Source: Lanius collurio (taxonomy: Eukaryota; Chordata; Aves; Passeriformes; Laniidae). From it: a DNA stretch of 64,000 nt. Of the stretch, positions 1 through 12,720 are shown in pieces. The translations under genes were made by a program, and so were the position numbers. The stretch covers positions 51,184,106-51,248,105 of the forward strand of contig JACBWW010000003.1 in the NCBI GenBank assembly GCA_020086605.1, given 5' to 3'. Under the pieces are notes generated by a model that worked only from the letters and a program-made list of their open reading frames with translations, did no database searches and was not told the origin of the DNA. How positions within the stretch are numbered: position 1 is the stretch's first letter; each line of letters opens with the position of its first letter.

Positions 1-491
1 TCAGAATATTGTTCCAGATAACATTGTAAACCTTTTATCTATTTCTTAGTTTAAAAACTCCTTAATTCCTGTGTATCTGCATTTCATTGCAATATCAAAG
101 AGTTATAACTATTCCAACCAATGACAAACAAAGAACAGTATTTTCTGGGTAATGTTGAAGCTATTATAATATGGCTCCTAGCACTACAATCTATCCACAA
201 TTAATCTAACTCAGAGTATAGAAACTTCAGTGGCATATTACATAAGTTCAGAAAGAGTGTTCAACTTATGCTTTGAAATAAAATTACTTGCTTAACCTAA
301 CATTTCTTCTTTGCATTCTTATTATTAGTATAATGCTAATGTACCATCAACAGAGGTATTCCTGCTTTTGGCCTTATCTAAAAGTTCATAGTTAATTTTA
401 AATACGTTACTTGTTCTTAATTATTGTTTTCACTCTTGTAGTATATCTTCACAGTATTTAAATACATGAGGAGACAGATAAATATGCAAGG

Positions 492-1516
492 TGTGGTAAT
501 TTAACTTTGCCTGGCTGTCAGATGCTCACCAAATCACTCTATCACTACCCCTCAGCAGGACAGAATGAGAAAGCAGGACAAAAAAGCCCATGAGTCAAGG
601 TAAGGACAGGGAGATTGCTCACTAATTACTGTCATGGGCAAAACAAACTCAATTTAGGGAAAATTAATTTTATTTACTGACAATTAAAAATAGAGTAGGA
701 AAGTGACAAATACCAAAACTAAACCCACCACTGTCCCAATACCTTTCTTCACGGGTTCAAATTCACTTTTTTGTTCCTGAATCTTCTGCCCCCTCCTCTC
801 TCCCAAAGTGGCAAAGGGGAACAAGAAATGGTGACTGCAGTCAGTTTGTGACACTTCATCTGCGCTGTTCCTTCCTCCTCGTGCTCTTTCTCTGCTCCCG
901 AGTCACAGCCCTCACACAGGAAATAGTTCTTTGCACTGTTCTCCAACATGGATCTCTCCCACAAGCTACAGTTCTTCAAAATCTGTTTCAGTAGGGTCCC
1001 CCCATGGGGTCACAGGTCCTGCCAGAAACCTGTTTCCCCTGGGGTTCTCCACGGGGTTGCAGCTTCCTTCAGGCACACCCACCTCTTCAGACAAGGGTCC
1101 TACACAGACCACAAGTGGATCTCTATTCCACCATGGACCTCTATAAGCTGTAGGGGACAACTTGCATCAGTGCCACTCTCCAGAAGTTCCAGGGGAATCC
1201 CTACTCCAGCACCTGAAGTACCTTCTTCCACTCCTTCTGCTCTGCCTGTGGTGTCTATGGGGTTATTTCTCTCAGGTATTCTCATTAATCTCCTTAAGCT
1301 GCTGTTGTACAGTGATTTTTGCCCTTATAAGTTATCACAGAGGTACCATGAGCTTGCCTGATTTCCTCAGCTGTGTCCTGTAGTGGGTCTGTTTTGGAGC
1401 CAGCTAGAAATGACTCAGTCTGATATGGGGGCAACTTCTGATCTCTTCCTAGAGAAGTCACCCCTACAGCCATCCCTGCTACTGAAACCTTACTTTGTAA
1501 ATAAACTCAAAACACA
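492..1516 (-). mobile_element. Avian ERVL-like LTR, degenerate, antisense to plus strand
   Basis: About 1.0 kb of less AT-rich sequence with the tandemly similar units (CTGCAG-like, GGGTCACAGGTCCTGCC, CCATGGACCTC) that I remember from a common avian LTR family, read here in reverse. On the minus strand it would start near TGTGTTTTGAG (1516) and end near ACCACAC (492). No clear target duplication is seen. No viral gene is present, so it is a solitary LTR. The small open frames at 931-1383 lie inside it and are not genes. Confidence 0.65.
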
Positions 1517-1854
1517 TATACTCATCAAATCAAGCTGAATCATGCATACACTGAAGTATTTTACTGAACCAGCAGAGCTTAAACCTATGAGTTTTGATCC
1601 ATCTCAAGTATTAAAACTGTGTGTATGCTTATATGGTGTTATCATTCAGATACTAGGACAGTTTTCATGTTACAGTCATAGGCTATTTTGCAGTATTTAC
1701 AGTTTCAGGAAAAAAAAATCCGTGTACAAAAACACCTAAGCATAATTACCAGTCATGACCTCTGACTAAAGAGAAGGTCAATTTTATTTTCATTAGAATT
1801 GGAATTTTTATATACGCAATAACTTGTTCTTTTAAATGCTTTGAGAGAAGAGAA

Positions 1855-2310
1855 GACAACTGCACTTGCCCAGTACAAGCAAGATATGCAGCTACTGAAA
1901 AGAGTCCAGTGAAGGGGCACTGAGAAGATTAAGGGATTGAAACTTCTTTCATACAAGGTAGAGACATCAGGGCTTGCTTACCCTAAAGAAGAGGATCACT
2001 GAATCTCAACATCTATAAACTCCTGATGGGAGGATGTAAAGAAGATGAAACCACCCAGTGGTGCCCAGTGTCAGGACTGAAGGCAATAGGCACTGACTAA
2101 AACACAGGAGGTTCTTCCTGAACATCAGGAAACAGTTTTTTCCCTGTGGGGGTATCTGAGCACTGGCCCAGAGAGGTCATGGAGTCATCATCTTCCGAGA
2201 TATTCAAAGACTGTCTGGACAGCTGCCTCTAGGTGGCTCTGCTTGAGCAGTGGAGTTCAACTGCAGAATTTCTGGAGGTTAGTTCCAACCTCAATCATTC
2301 TGTACCTCTT
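1855..2310 (+). mobile_element. CR1 LINE 3' end, degraded
   Basis: The sequence follows the CR1 3' region: GTGGTGCCCAGTG near 2061, GGTTCTTCCTGAACATCAGG near 2110, AGAGAGGTCATGGAGTC near 2171 and TTCTGGAGGTTAGTTCCAAC near 2270, ending in CAATCATTCTGT. It is 5'-truncated and has no intact frame. The left limit is approximate. Confidence 0.8.
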
Positions 2311-4167
2311 AACCACACTGACAACCAGAGACAAAGCATTTGTTCATTTAATTTTCTGCACTTCTTTAAAAGCAGAAACTGGAAATTTGTAAGGAAAATA
2401 ATACTGAGGAATAATGTTTTTGAATATTCTCATAAAAATACTTTTGGTAAAATCTAAGTTCTCAGGTTTAGAAAATAACACCACATCACTATCTTGTGAA
2501 CTGGCAGAGAGGAAGGAGGAAGGAAGCATTAAGACATGAATATCACCAGCAGAGTGTAACCCTTAATAATCCCTAAGTCATTAATATCTTAAACCTGCTG
2601 TCACCTGTGACTTGGCGGTGCATACAGACCAGTTTGCGAGCTTAAAGTTTTGCTTCCACCATTGTTAGAATGCCTAAATTGTTATTTGTTTGGTTTTGGT
2701 TTTTGGGTTTTTTTTTGTTACGTACACAAGCCCTTGGTGCATTTAAGAAAGGAAACGATTTAATGAGAAATATGGCCATGTGACTCTTAGATACATTCAA
2801 CTGCTCAGTGGAGATTTTCAGGCCGTTTAGAGAACTTGTTCAAAGTCTAATAGCTGTCTTTCATTTCCTCAAATAGTAAGATACTAAATTCTATCAGCTG
2901 GCCCATTTGACAAAACTTTCAGAAATTCTAAATGTATACACAGATTTAATGTTGCTCACAAATAGTTTTTAATTAAAGAAATAAAAATATGAATATTTTT
3001 TGGGATGAGTAATGGATCTTAACTATTACTTTTGAACTATCTGCTCATCTGTGGAACAAAGACTGCATCATTTTTCAAGGACTTTTGATACATTTTTTAT
3101 GATCTATAAATTGGATAAATTGGATTAGCCATCCTTGGAACAAGGATCAAACAAACAGAGAATCTCTCCCCTCAAACACATCTATAATCTTTATTATCAA
3201 ATTCTGATCAGCTGTATAAATATCCTTTTTTTTTTCCTACAAATGTGGAACATAAGGATGCCTTCCACATGGGACTTTGTAAAATTAGAGTGAAACATAC
3301 ATCAGTGTAGGTAAATGATTTTTGAAATGTAGTCAGGTTTTCACTGAGTCCTCTGATGAACTCAGGTGCAAAGGACTGGGCCTTCTAGGCCTGTCTGATC
3401 AGTTAATGGAGTGTGATGCAGATGGCAATATAAAACAGAAATTAGAGGTAGAATATATCCCTGTACCAGCAAACCCAGATGTTGATAGTCTTTTATAAAA
3501 CATTCCTGAGCTGCACAGCTAATTTATGTTGTATTACATCTAAACAAGTCCATTACACTCTGTTCAGACAAAATGATACACCTGGAAACAGAACACAGCC
3601 ATTGCTGCCAGGTGTCTAGTTCTTGAAATTAAAGACAACTGGTCTCATAACAGCTTTATTGCTCTACTTTGACTCATCTGACATTATCAGAACTGTCAGT
3701 ACTTTTGCTTTAAAGTGTAGGCATCAAGTATATGGGATTTTAATACAGTGGTTCAGACAATAAAATAAACATCTTCAGAACAGTTCCTCATGAAGGGAAA
3801 GTGAATTCAAGAACTTCAGTGATTTCTCACACTGTAGAAGGCCAAACATGATATAAACTGTCTTATACTCAAAGTAGCTCTTCTGGTTACAACACAATAC
3901 TAGTGAACCCATAACACTGCCTCATACCATTGGATAGCTGCTTCTGGGAATTAATTTAGAGAATCACATAAGAACATGATAGCATCTACTTGCCTATATT
4001 TTTTTATACAAAAAGTAAAACAATCTTAGGGAAAACACAAGGTTTTATCATCTGTCCATACTCACCTGATATCAGACATTTCTTAAAAATGTCTGAAATG
4101 CACCTAGTACAAAAGCTGGGTTGTAGAGATAAATCATATTAGTGAAAAATGTTATGGTCTACATGCA

Positions 4168-4252
4168 CTTTTGTTTGGTTGGTTTAGGGGTTTTGGGTGA
4201 GGGGGAGGGTGGGGGGGTTTGGGTTGTGTTTTTTTTTTTTTCTTTTTGTTTT
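4168..4252 (+). repeat. G/T-rich low-complexity tract with G-quadruplex motif
   Basis: A TTTGGTTGG-type start, then four or more G-runs (4187-4190, 4195-4197, 4201-4205, 4207-4209, 4211-4217, 4221-4223) and a T14-type run. It lies in the intron 51 bp from the exon at 4280-4401, just past its splice donor on the minus strand. The transcript carries the complementary C/A-rich sequence. Confidence 0.85.
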
Positions 4253-4279
4253 AAAGCAAAGTCAGAATATTAAACTTAC

Positions 4280-4401
4280 CTTATTAGTATTGATAGCTGT
4301 GATGACCCACACACATTGAGCATTGCTGTCATACTGAAATGGAAAATTGGGTGATGTGAAAGTGCCTCCAGGTCCCTGAAGATTGGATCCACAAGTTTTG
4401 A
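4280..4401 (-). CDS. CSMD3: CSMD3 exon, start of CUB3 domain
   Basis: A 122-bp exon between the acceptor TTTTTGCAG and the strong donor GTAAGT. TC completes a Val codon, followed by KTCGSNLQGPGGTFTSPNFP, FQYDSNAQCVWVI and TAINTNK, ending in phase 0. The pattern C-G-(x)-G-x-(hydrophobic)-x-SPNFP-x-Y-(x)-C-x-W is the N-terminal half of a CUB domain with its first two cysteines. The remainder of CUB3 should be in the next exon; I did not find it between 1 and 4273, so that exon lies beyond the window edge. The exon is too short and lacks an ATG, so it is missed by a simple ORF scan. It is 2.2 kb from the Sushi 2 exon, the shortest intron here. Confidence 0.97.
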
Positions 4402-6813
<2,412 letters not shown>

Positions 6814-7379
6814 TCAATTTTTTCCATTTCTTTAGATATGACAGTCCTGACAAATGATACAAACATGTAATCCACAAATTTCTGCTCTCAGTAGTAAAAG
6901 GCTGAAGGCTATGTACTAGCTTAACTGTACACAACATTCAGCCCCCTCTGGGCCTACTTTGGCTGGAGCCAAATTTAATTGTCATTTGGAGGTTAAGTGA
7001 CTACTTATAATCTAACTTCAGACCTCCATATATTAAAAATTTGACAAACCCAGACACTGTGTAACTAGAAGTAGTTATTCATGTTAATTGAAGCTAGGAA
7101 AGAATGTGAAAGCAATATAAGGGAATCATCTAAAAGAAAAGTCAAAAGCTCAACTACAAAACTGAAAAAGAAATCTCTATTATAAACATTTTATTCCTCC
7201 CAGTGAAGACCTCAGGATATAAATGGTTTGCTGTGAATATCTCCCACCCCTGATTCTTCATGAGGGAATCTGGAGCTTGGGACATTAAAACTGATGGGGC
7301 AGTGAAAGGGGGAGAACAATACCAGAGAAAAGGGCTAGACATGAATAATGTTCCTTGTATTTAAAAAGTAGTATAATAT

Positions 7380-7432
7380 TAATAAGAGTTTCCTCTTATT
7401 AGTAAGAGGAACTATTAATATTACTAGTAAGA
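7380..7432. repeat. Overlapping hairpins built from TTCCTCTT/AAGAGGAA copies
   Basis: TAATAAGAG (7380-7388) pairs with CTCTTATTA (7393-7401) across a 4-base loop, while CCTCTTA (7392-7398) can instead pair with TAAGAGG (7403-7409). A further direct copy of AGTAAGAGGAA follows at about 7425. Only one of the two hairpins can form at once. No known function. Confidence 0.6.
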
Positions 7433-7829
7433 GGAATACATTAATTTGGATTATTGTAAAAATTCTAGAATATAATTTTTTATATTTTGATTAGTAGGTT
7501 AAGATTTTAATTAAGCTTGCAGTGAAATCTCAACTTCACAGAAGTGTTCTCTTTACTCTTGCCAGTAAAAAGATACTGAATGTAACATGTACTACTAGAT
7601 AATGAAAGTTACCAGGTGAATATAAGATTTTCTCATTTAACTGGCATACATTTCTCAATTTACTAGAAGAAAATAAACTATTTCTAAAAACATATTTCTA
7701 GGTGTTTAGCTGTGACTATTTATGAAGTTATAATGCTGGCTTGAAAAGATTTTGTACCTTTTCATATGAAACTGACATCTGATTTTGGAAACTTAGCACT
7801 GGACAAAACAAGAAATAAGTCCAGAAAAA

Positions 7830-7935
7830 CTTTTTTTTTTTTTTTGGTTTTTTTTTTTTGTTTTGTTTTTGTTTAAGTTTTTCTGAGAGGAGGATTAGGG
7901 GGTGGGGAGGAGGAGGAGGAGGGAGAAGTGGGGTT
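7830..7935 (+). repeat. Poly(T) tract followed by GGA-rich tract
   Basis: A T/G run from about 7830 to 7875 passes into GAGGAGGATTAGGGGGTGGGG and repeated GGA up to 7932. It is low-complexity intron sequence; the purine part has several G-runs of two to five that could fold on the plus strand. Confidence 0.8.
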
Positions 7936-9886
7936 AAATTTGGAAAAGTTTAATAACTTAATATATAAATGTATATTCTTGAGATAATTCTTTTCCTTTA
8001 ATATCATTATGTTTCCAAATCCTGATTACAGCTGAAAATATCGGGTCTTTCTCTGACACCAGTATCTTATACTCCATGATTTCAACTTGCTGGGTTTAAA
8101 AGCTTGTCTGTCACAGCTGCAAAGTGCAAAATGTTTTATAAATACACATGACTTACAAGATCTTGGCCACACTGTGAATACAGTGTTCCGAGTATGTTAT
8201 GATTAAATGTGCAGTAACTTCCCAAGAGTTTGTAATAGCAGCCTTCCTGCATAACACTGTAAGCCATGTAGTTACCTGACCCTCCTCCGATGGATGACAT
8301 TTTCTTGGGTTTGATACGTTAAGTACTTGCAAAAAACTGTTTTGTAGATGTCTCTAAGCAAAGTATCAATATTTACTTGCCTGGGATTTTCAAATCTGGG
8401 TTTGATTCCACAAGGTATGAAATTAACTTTTGCTATAACACATACTAAAATTATTTTTTCTCTGCAGGGTATGGCTTGCAAAGAACAAGCCCTGTTTTTC
8501 TTTCCAGATAGATGGCCATTTTAGTGCTGCAATTCTTTAATTCACAAAGGCAGAGAGAAAAATAAAAAGGCTGAGCACACATTCCAAAGAATAACTTTTG
8601 TTAGGTAATCTATTCAAATGCATTTATGATGGAAAAAGCTACTAAAGAAGATTGATACTTACCAGAACAAGAATTAACTTAAGGGAGTTAGAAGTGTTAG
8701 ATGTTTGAAAAGGAAGGGTGTCAGCAAAAAACAGCTGATGGAATCTGGGAAGCACCTGGGCCTTACAGAGACATAGATTATAAGAAATGAGGACATGAAA
8801 GATGATACAATCATCTAAACAGACATCCCAGAAAAGGAGGATTTGATAGTGGATAACAGCGCTATAAACTATTCCAAAACAGTTCCTGTTTGTGTAAGAA
8901 TGCTTGTGAAAGAATGAGATAAAGAATAGTTGTAGAATCCACCAAAATAGAAAGGGAGATACAAAAGTAAAAAACAGAAAAAAAAAAAAAAATGTAATGG
9001 CCCTTGCAATGTAAGGATAAAAGGCTTTATATGTGACTAAGGAAAAAGAGCCACCAGGCAGATCATAGAGTTGGAGGAGATTTCAAAACTGTGAAACACA
9101 AAGAATATCTCTCACTAATGTAAAAAATTATGCACAGCTGCTACAGGGACTATCTGGTTAGGAAAGTTCAATTGGGAAGAGAAGAATATCTTTCTCAAGA
9201 TTAGATTTTCATAATCATCTATCTGCTTCAGAAAGCCATGTTGAGAAAATCTGAGCCTCTTTGATTATTAGAAAAAATAAGAACACTTGAAGAAAATAAC
9301 ATGGAAATATATTTTCTTTAACTAACCAGGGACTGATTAAAGAGGAAATGCTGAGCAGAAAATATACCATTTACAAATAAAATTAAGCTCATGGTAAAAA
9401 AAGTGCAATGGGGAAAAATCCCAGAGGTCTGAATGACTATGAAGACACTACAAATATGATAATTGTTTCTATCACCTACAAAAGTATAAATAACACTCAC
9501 ATTATGAAGTCCAGTTTACTTGTCCAAATCAGTTTTGATATTAAATTGATATTTAATAGTATATCACTGGATTCAGAGTAAGACTGGATAATTTACAGAA
9601 TCTGTGACACATATGCTGTGTGAGTGAGACCTATGAGGGGCAATTAGACAAGCAGATGACAAAATATCAGTCTAAGAAAGAACATGGAAGAGTATGAGAT
9701 CAGTTCCTATAGAAGATCAACTAAAAAAAGACAATAATAGAGCTTGTCAAGAAAATGTTAAGAAAATACATCTCTTGGGAACATAAAAGCATAGTCAAGA
9801 TTACAATTTTTTAATATTTCACTGTTATTATCTATCCATACACTCTTAAAAATGGAAATCCAGCAATTCTTACAAAATTGTCTAGT

Positions 9887-9960
9887 ATCAGAGAATCACA
9901 GAATCATAAAATATTCTGAGTAGGAACGTACCCATAAGGATCATAGAGTCCAACTCTTAA
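9887..9960 (-). mobile_element. CR1 LINE 3' terminal fragment
   Basis: AGAATCACAGAATCATAAAA, followed by ATTCTGAGTAGGAACGTACC and GGATCATAGAGTCCAACTC, is the reverse complement of the CR1 3' terminus including the ATTCTATG-type tail. Only about 75 bp are recognisable. Confidence 0.8.
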
Positions 9961-10826
9961 GTGAATGGCCCAAGTGAATGATCAAAGTAGAGATCCTTCT
10001 TATTTCTGATGATACTTTTTTTCCCAATACTTTTAATCTGTGACCTAGAAGATTTCAGTTTGGAATTCATCTTTCTCTAAAAAAATTTTAATAACTTGTA
10101 TACAAGAGGAGTACATACACCTGCTATGTACCGCCACTGGAGGGTTCATGACGCACATGGGGTGAATATGATGAAGATTCAAAAAGGACATGCAAATTTC
10201 CAGGCAATAATTATTAGCTCTAAGACAAAATGAAAAAAAAAAAGATCAACAGTTTGATGAGAGCTTGAAAATCTCAAAAAATTTCTGAAGCAGAATATAT
10301 TCATAAAAAAATTTGTCTTGTGGATGCACTCAATGGCCAGATAGGTTCATTTAGGTCACTATGCTAACACCATGAGTGATGAAAAGCTAACGCTTAGAGA
10401 AAATCTTTAGAATACAGCAACTATTTATACTTCATCTTCTGATCATTTATGGTTAATGAGCTTTCTGAACTGGATCTACAATTTTAGAAATCCCTGGGTG
10501 ACTAAATTAGACTTTTTTGATGAGAGCCTAGCTAAAGCTAAGACTGGTAAGGCACACTGGTATGCAAAATAGCTTCTTTGGTATATTGGTCACAAAAGGA
10601 AATTCATATACAATGTGGGTTCATTTGTAAAAGGATGAAACAGTCTTGTAGTGCTGAAATCCAATATGGAAAAGGCATTTCTGCATCAATTTCTACAGCG
10701 GATGCACTCCTAGGCTTCTGCATGTACCAACAAGATTTGTGAAGAAAAGGGACAGCCAATACTGGGAAATGGTAAAAGGAGATAGCTGTATTCAAGAGCA
10801 GAGGTCTGTTTTCACCAGAGGCTGCT

Positions 10827-11450
10827 TGTAGCAGCTGGTGAGCCTATGGAACAAGGGACAAAGAGAGTCTACTGGAAGGACTGCCCCTAAGTACAAAAGA
10901 ACCTCCCAGCTTAGAGTGACTACAAAGGCTTCCCCCAGGCTGCTTTGCTATGTTAATGTACCCCAGTTCTGCTTTCCTGGTTGGCCCATTCACCTCTCCA
11001 CCCCTTTGTTACCTTTTATGTCCCATGCCCTAGAAAGTTCTCCACTCCCTGTTCCCCCATTGGCCCTGCCTCATCACCACTCCCTCAGAGTTCCCCATTG
11101 ATTCCCTTACCCTAGTCCCACCTGTGTACCCACCCCCACCATCACCCCACCCCCTCAGATCATTGGTCTCTGATGGTCCCTCCACTCTTGTAAATAAACC
11201 TGGACTCTCACATGTTCTTTCACTTTGCCCCTGTAACCTTTTGTGAGTGTTGCAGCAATAAAATCCTCCCATGGAACCCCCTACAAAGACCTTTCCAGGC
11301 TCTTTGTCGTTGACCTATTTCCTGAAGCTATCTGTGAGTGTGTGTGAGTGTGTGGTGGCCCTGCTGAGCGGCTTCACTTTGGAGACGCTTTTAGGAAGGT
11401 CACGGCACCTTGGCCTCCAGCACTGCCAAGCTGAAGCAGAGTTTGCAACA
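10827..11450 (+). mobile_element. Solitary LTR-like element with poly(A) signal
   Basis: A pyrimidine- and C-rich block unlike the surrounding AT-rich intron, starting TGTAGCAGCTGG and possibly ending TTTGCAACA. It has TAAATAAA-like sequence near 11191, AATAAA at 11257-11262 and a GTGTGTG-rich stretch after it, as in an LTR's R/U5 part. Boundaries are uncertain and no convincing target duplication is seen. The open frames here (10838-11101 and 11030-11272) are not supported as genes. Confidence 0.55.
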
Positions 11451-11499
11451 GGTGCTGAAAAATCTGTCTGAGTCTGTGCAAGGTATCATCTAAGAAAAA

Positions 11500-12720
11500 C
11501 TATGATGAGATGGTCCTACTGATTGTAGAAAGGCTAACATTACATGAACTTTTAAAAAGGGCAAGTTGCTGCTAGGAATCTTTCATCGATCTCTGGAAAG
11601 AACTGGTGCTCTAGTAAAGCATGAACAGGAAATCAAGAACATGCACACAAGTTTACCAAAGTTGAATTGTATTTTATCAACTTGATCATCTTTGATGACA
11701 AAGTGCTTGGCTACATGGTCCAGTAGTAGATGTAAAAGTGCTCAGTTTAACAGTGTTTAACATCAGCAGGGTTTCTGAGAGCACCTTCTACAGCAGTGTG
11801 TTTTGAGAGCTGATAAAATATTCACTGAATAGATATATATTCAAAATTGGCCTGGCAGTTGTGCTTGAAGGGAAGGAATCAATGGCTTCAAATTCAGCTG
11901 GTGGACAGTCATAAGCTGAGCATTAGGAAATCAATATAGGGTCTGATATTAATATTTTCATCCTCAGCCTTGATGGTGAGACAGAATTTATGCATCCATG
12001 TATTTATGGATCATACTAAAGAAAGAAAAGTAGCTGACACACTGAAGAGCAGACCTTCAATCCAGAAGCCTGACAGTCCAGCACTGGGCAAATAGAAATC
12101 TCGTGAAACTCAACAATTAGAGGTAAAATGTTCTGCAGTATTGATCAGTAACATGTTCTCATCATGAATAAAACAAACTATTAATTTAACAGTACTAAGT
12201 GGTAGCTGATCAAGTGAATTTACTACTCAGAGGGTGAAGCTGAGTAATATCTGCAATATTAAGCCCAATATTTTGCCTCCCACTTCAAGAGAGAGACTGG
12301 TAAAAACTGAAGAGTTTGGAGATAAGTCTTAAAGTACAGGACCTACAGTAAAAAGTTAAGGGAGCTAGGCTTAATTAGTCTGACAAAGAGAAACCTAAGG
12401 TACTGTCTGATAGCAGAACATAACTGTTTCAGGAGCTGTTACAAAGATAATGAAGCCAAGCTTTTCTAAATGTGCCAGATAGTATACAAGGGACAGTTTA
12501 GAAGATTCAGATTTTACTTTACAAGAAATTTCCTTCAATAAATCCAGGCAGAGCTGGAACAGCATACTCAAACTCCTGTGAAATCTTCAATTTTGGGAGT
12601 TCTCAAGACTGGCTACACAAAGCCACAGCTGATCGAGTCCCGCTTTGGCCAGGAGGATGGACTGGATGCCCTCTGGATTGGAAGGATCCTCCCAATCAAT
12701 ATTTCTATGATGCACATAAG
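11500..12720 (+). mobile_element. CR1 LINE, degraded reverse transcriptase part and 3' end
   Basis: Recognisable in order: AAAGGCTAACATTACATGAA and AAAAAGGGCAAG near 11530-11565, matching the CR1 reverse-transcriptase region; a stretch near 11870-12020 matching the region around the FADD-type active site; and a 3' region near 12540-12680 (CTGGAACAGCATACTC, TTTGGCCAGGAGGATGGACTGGATG cut short here as GGCCAGGAGGATGGACTG). It has many stops and indels and encodes nothing intact. It follows the LTR at 10827-11450 directly. Confidence 0.7.

Larger units (their letters stand above)
1..4279 (-). other. CSMD3: CSMD3 intron downstream of the CUB3 exon (partial)
   Basis: At least 4.3 kb of intron, open at the left edge. 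It holds an LTR at about 492-1516, a CR1 3' end at about 1855-2310, T-rich runs near 2700 and 3225, and a G/T-rich tract at 4168-4252 near the donor. The sections 1-490, 1520-1850 and 2460-4160 are AT-rich with no gene or recognisable repeat. Confidence 0.9.

Noticed and set aside
931..1383. Three overlapping plus-strand frames and two minus-strand ones
   Set aside because: They lie in a degenerate LTR and have no protein family.
10838..11471. Proline- and serine-rich frames of 66 to 87 codons
   Set aside because: They translate the C-rich LTR.
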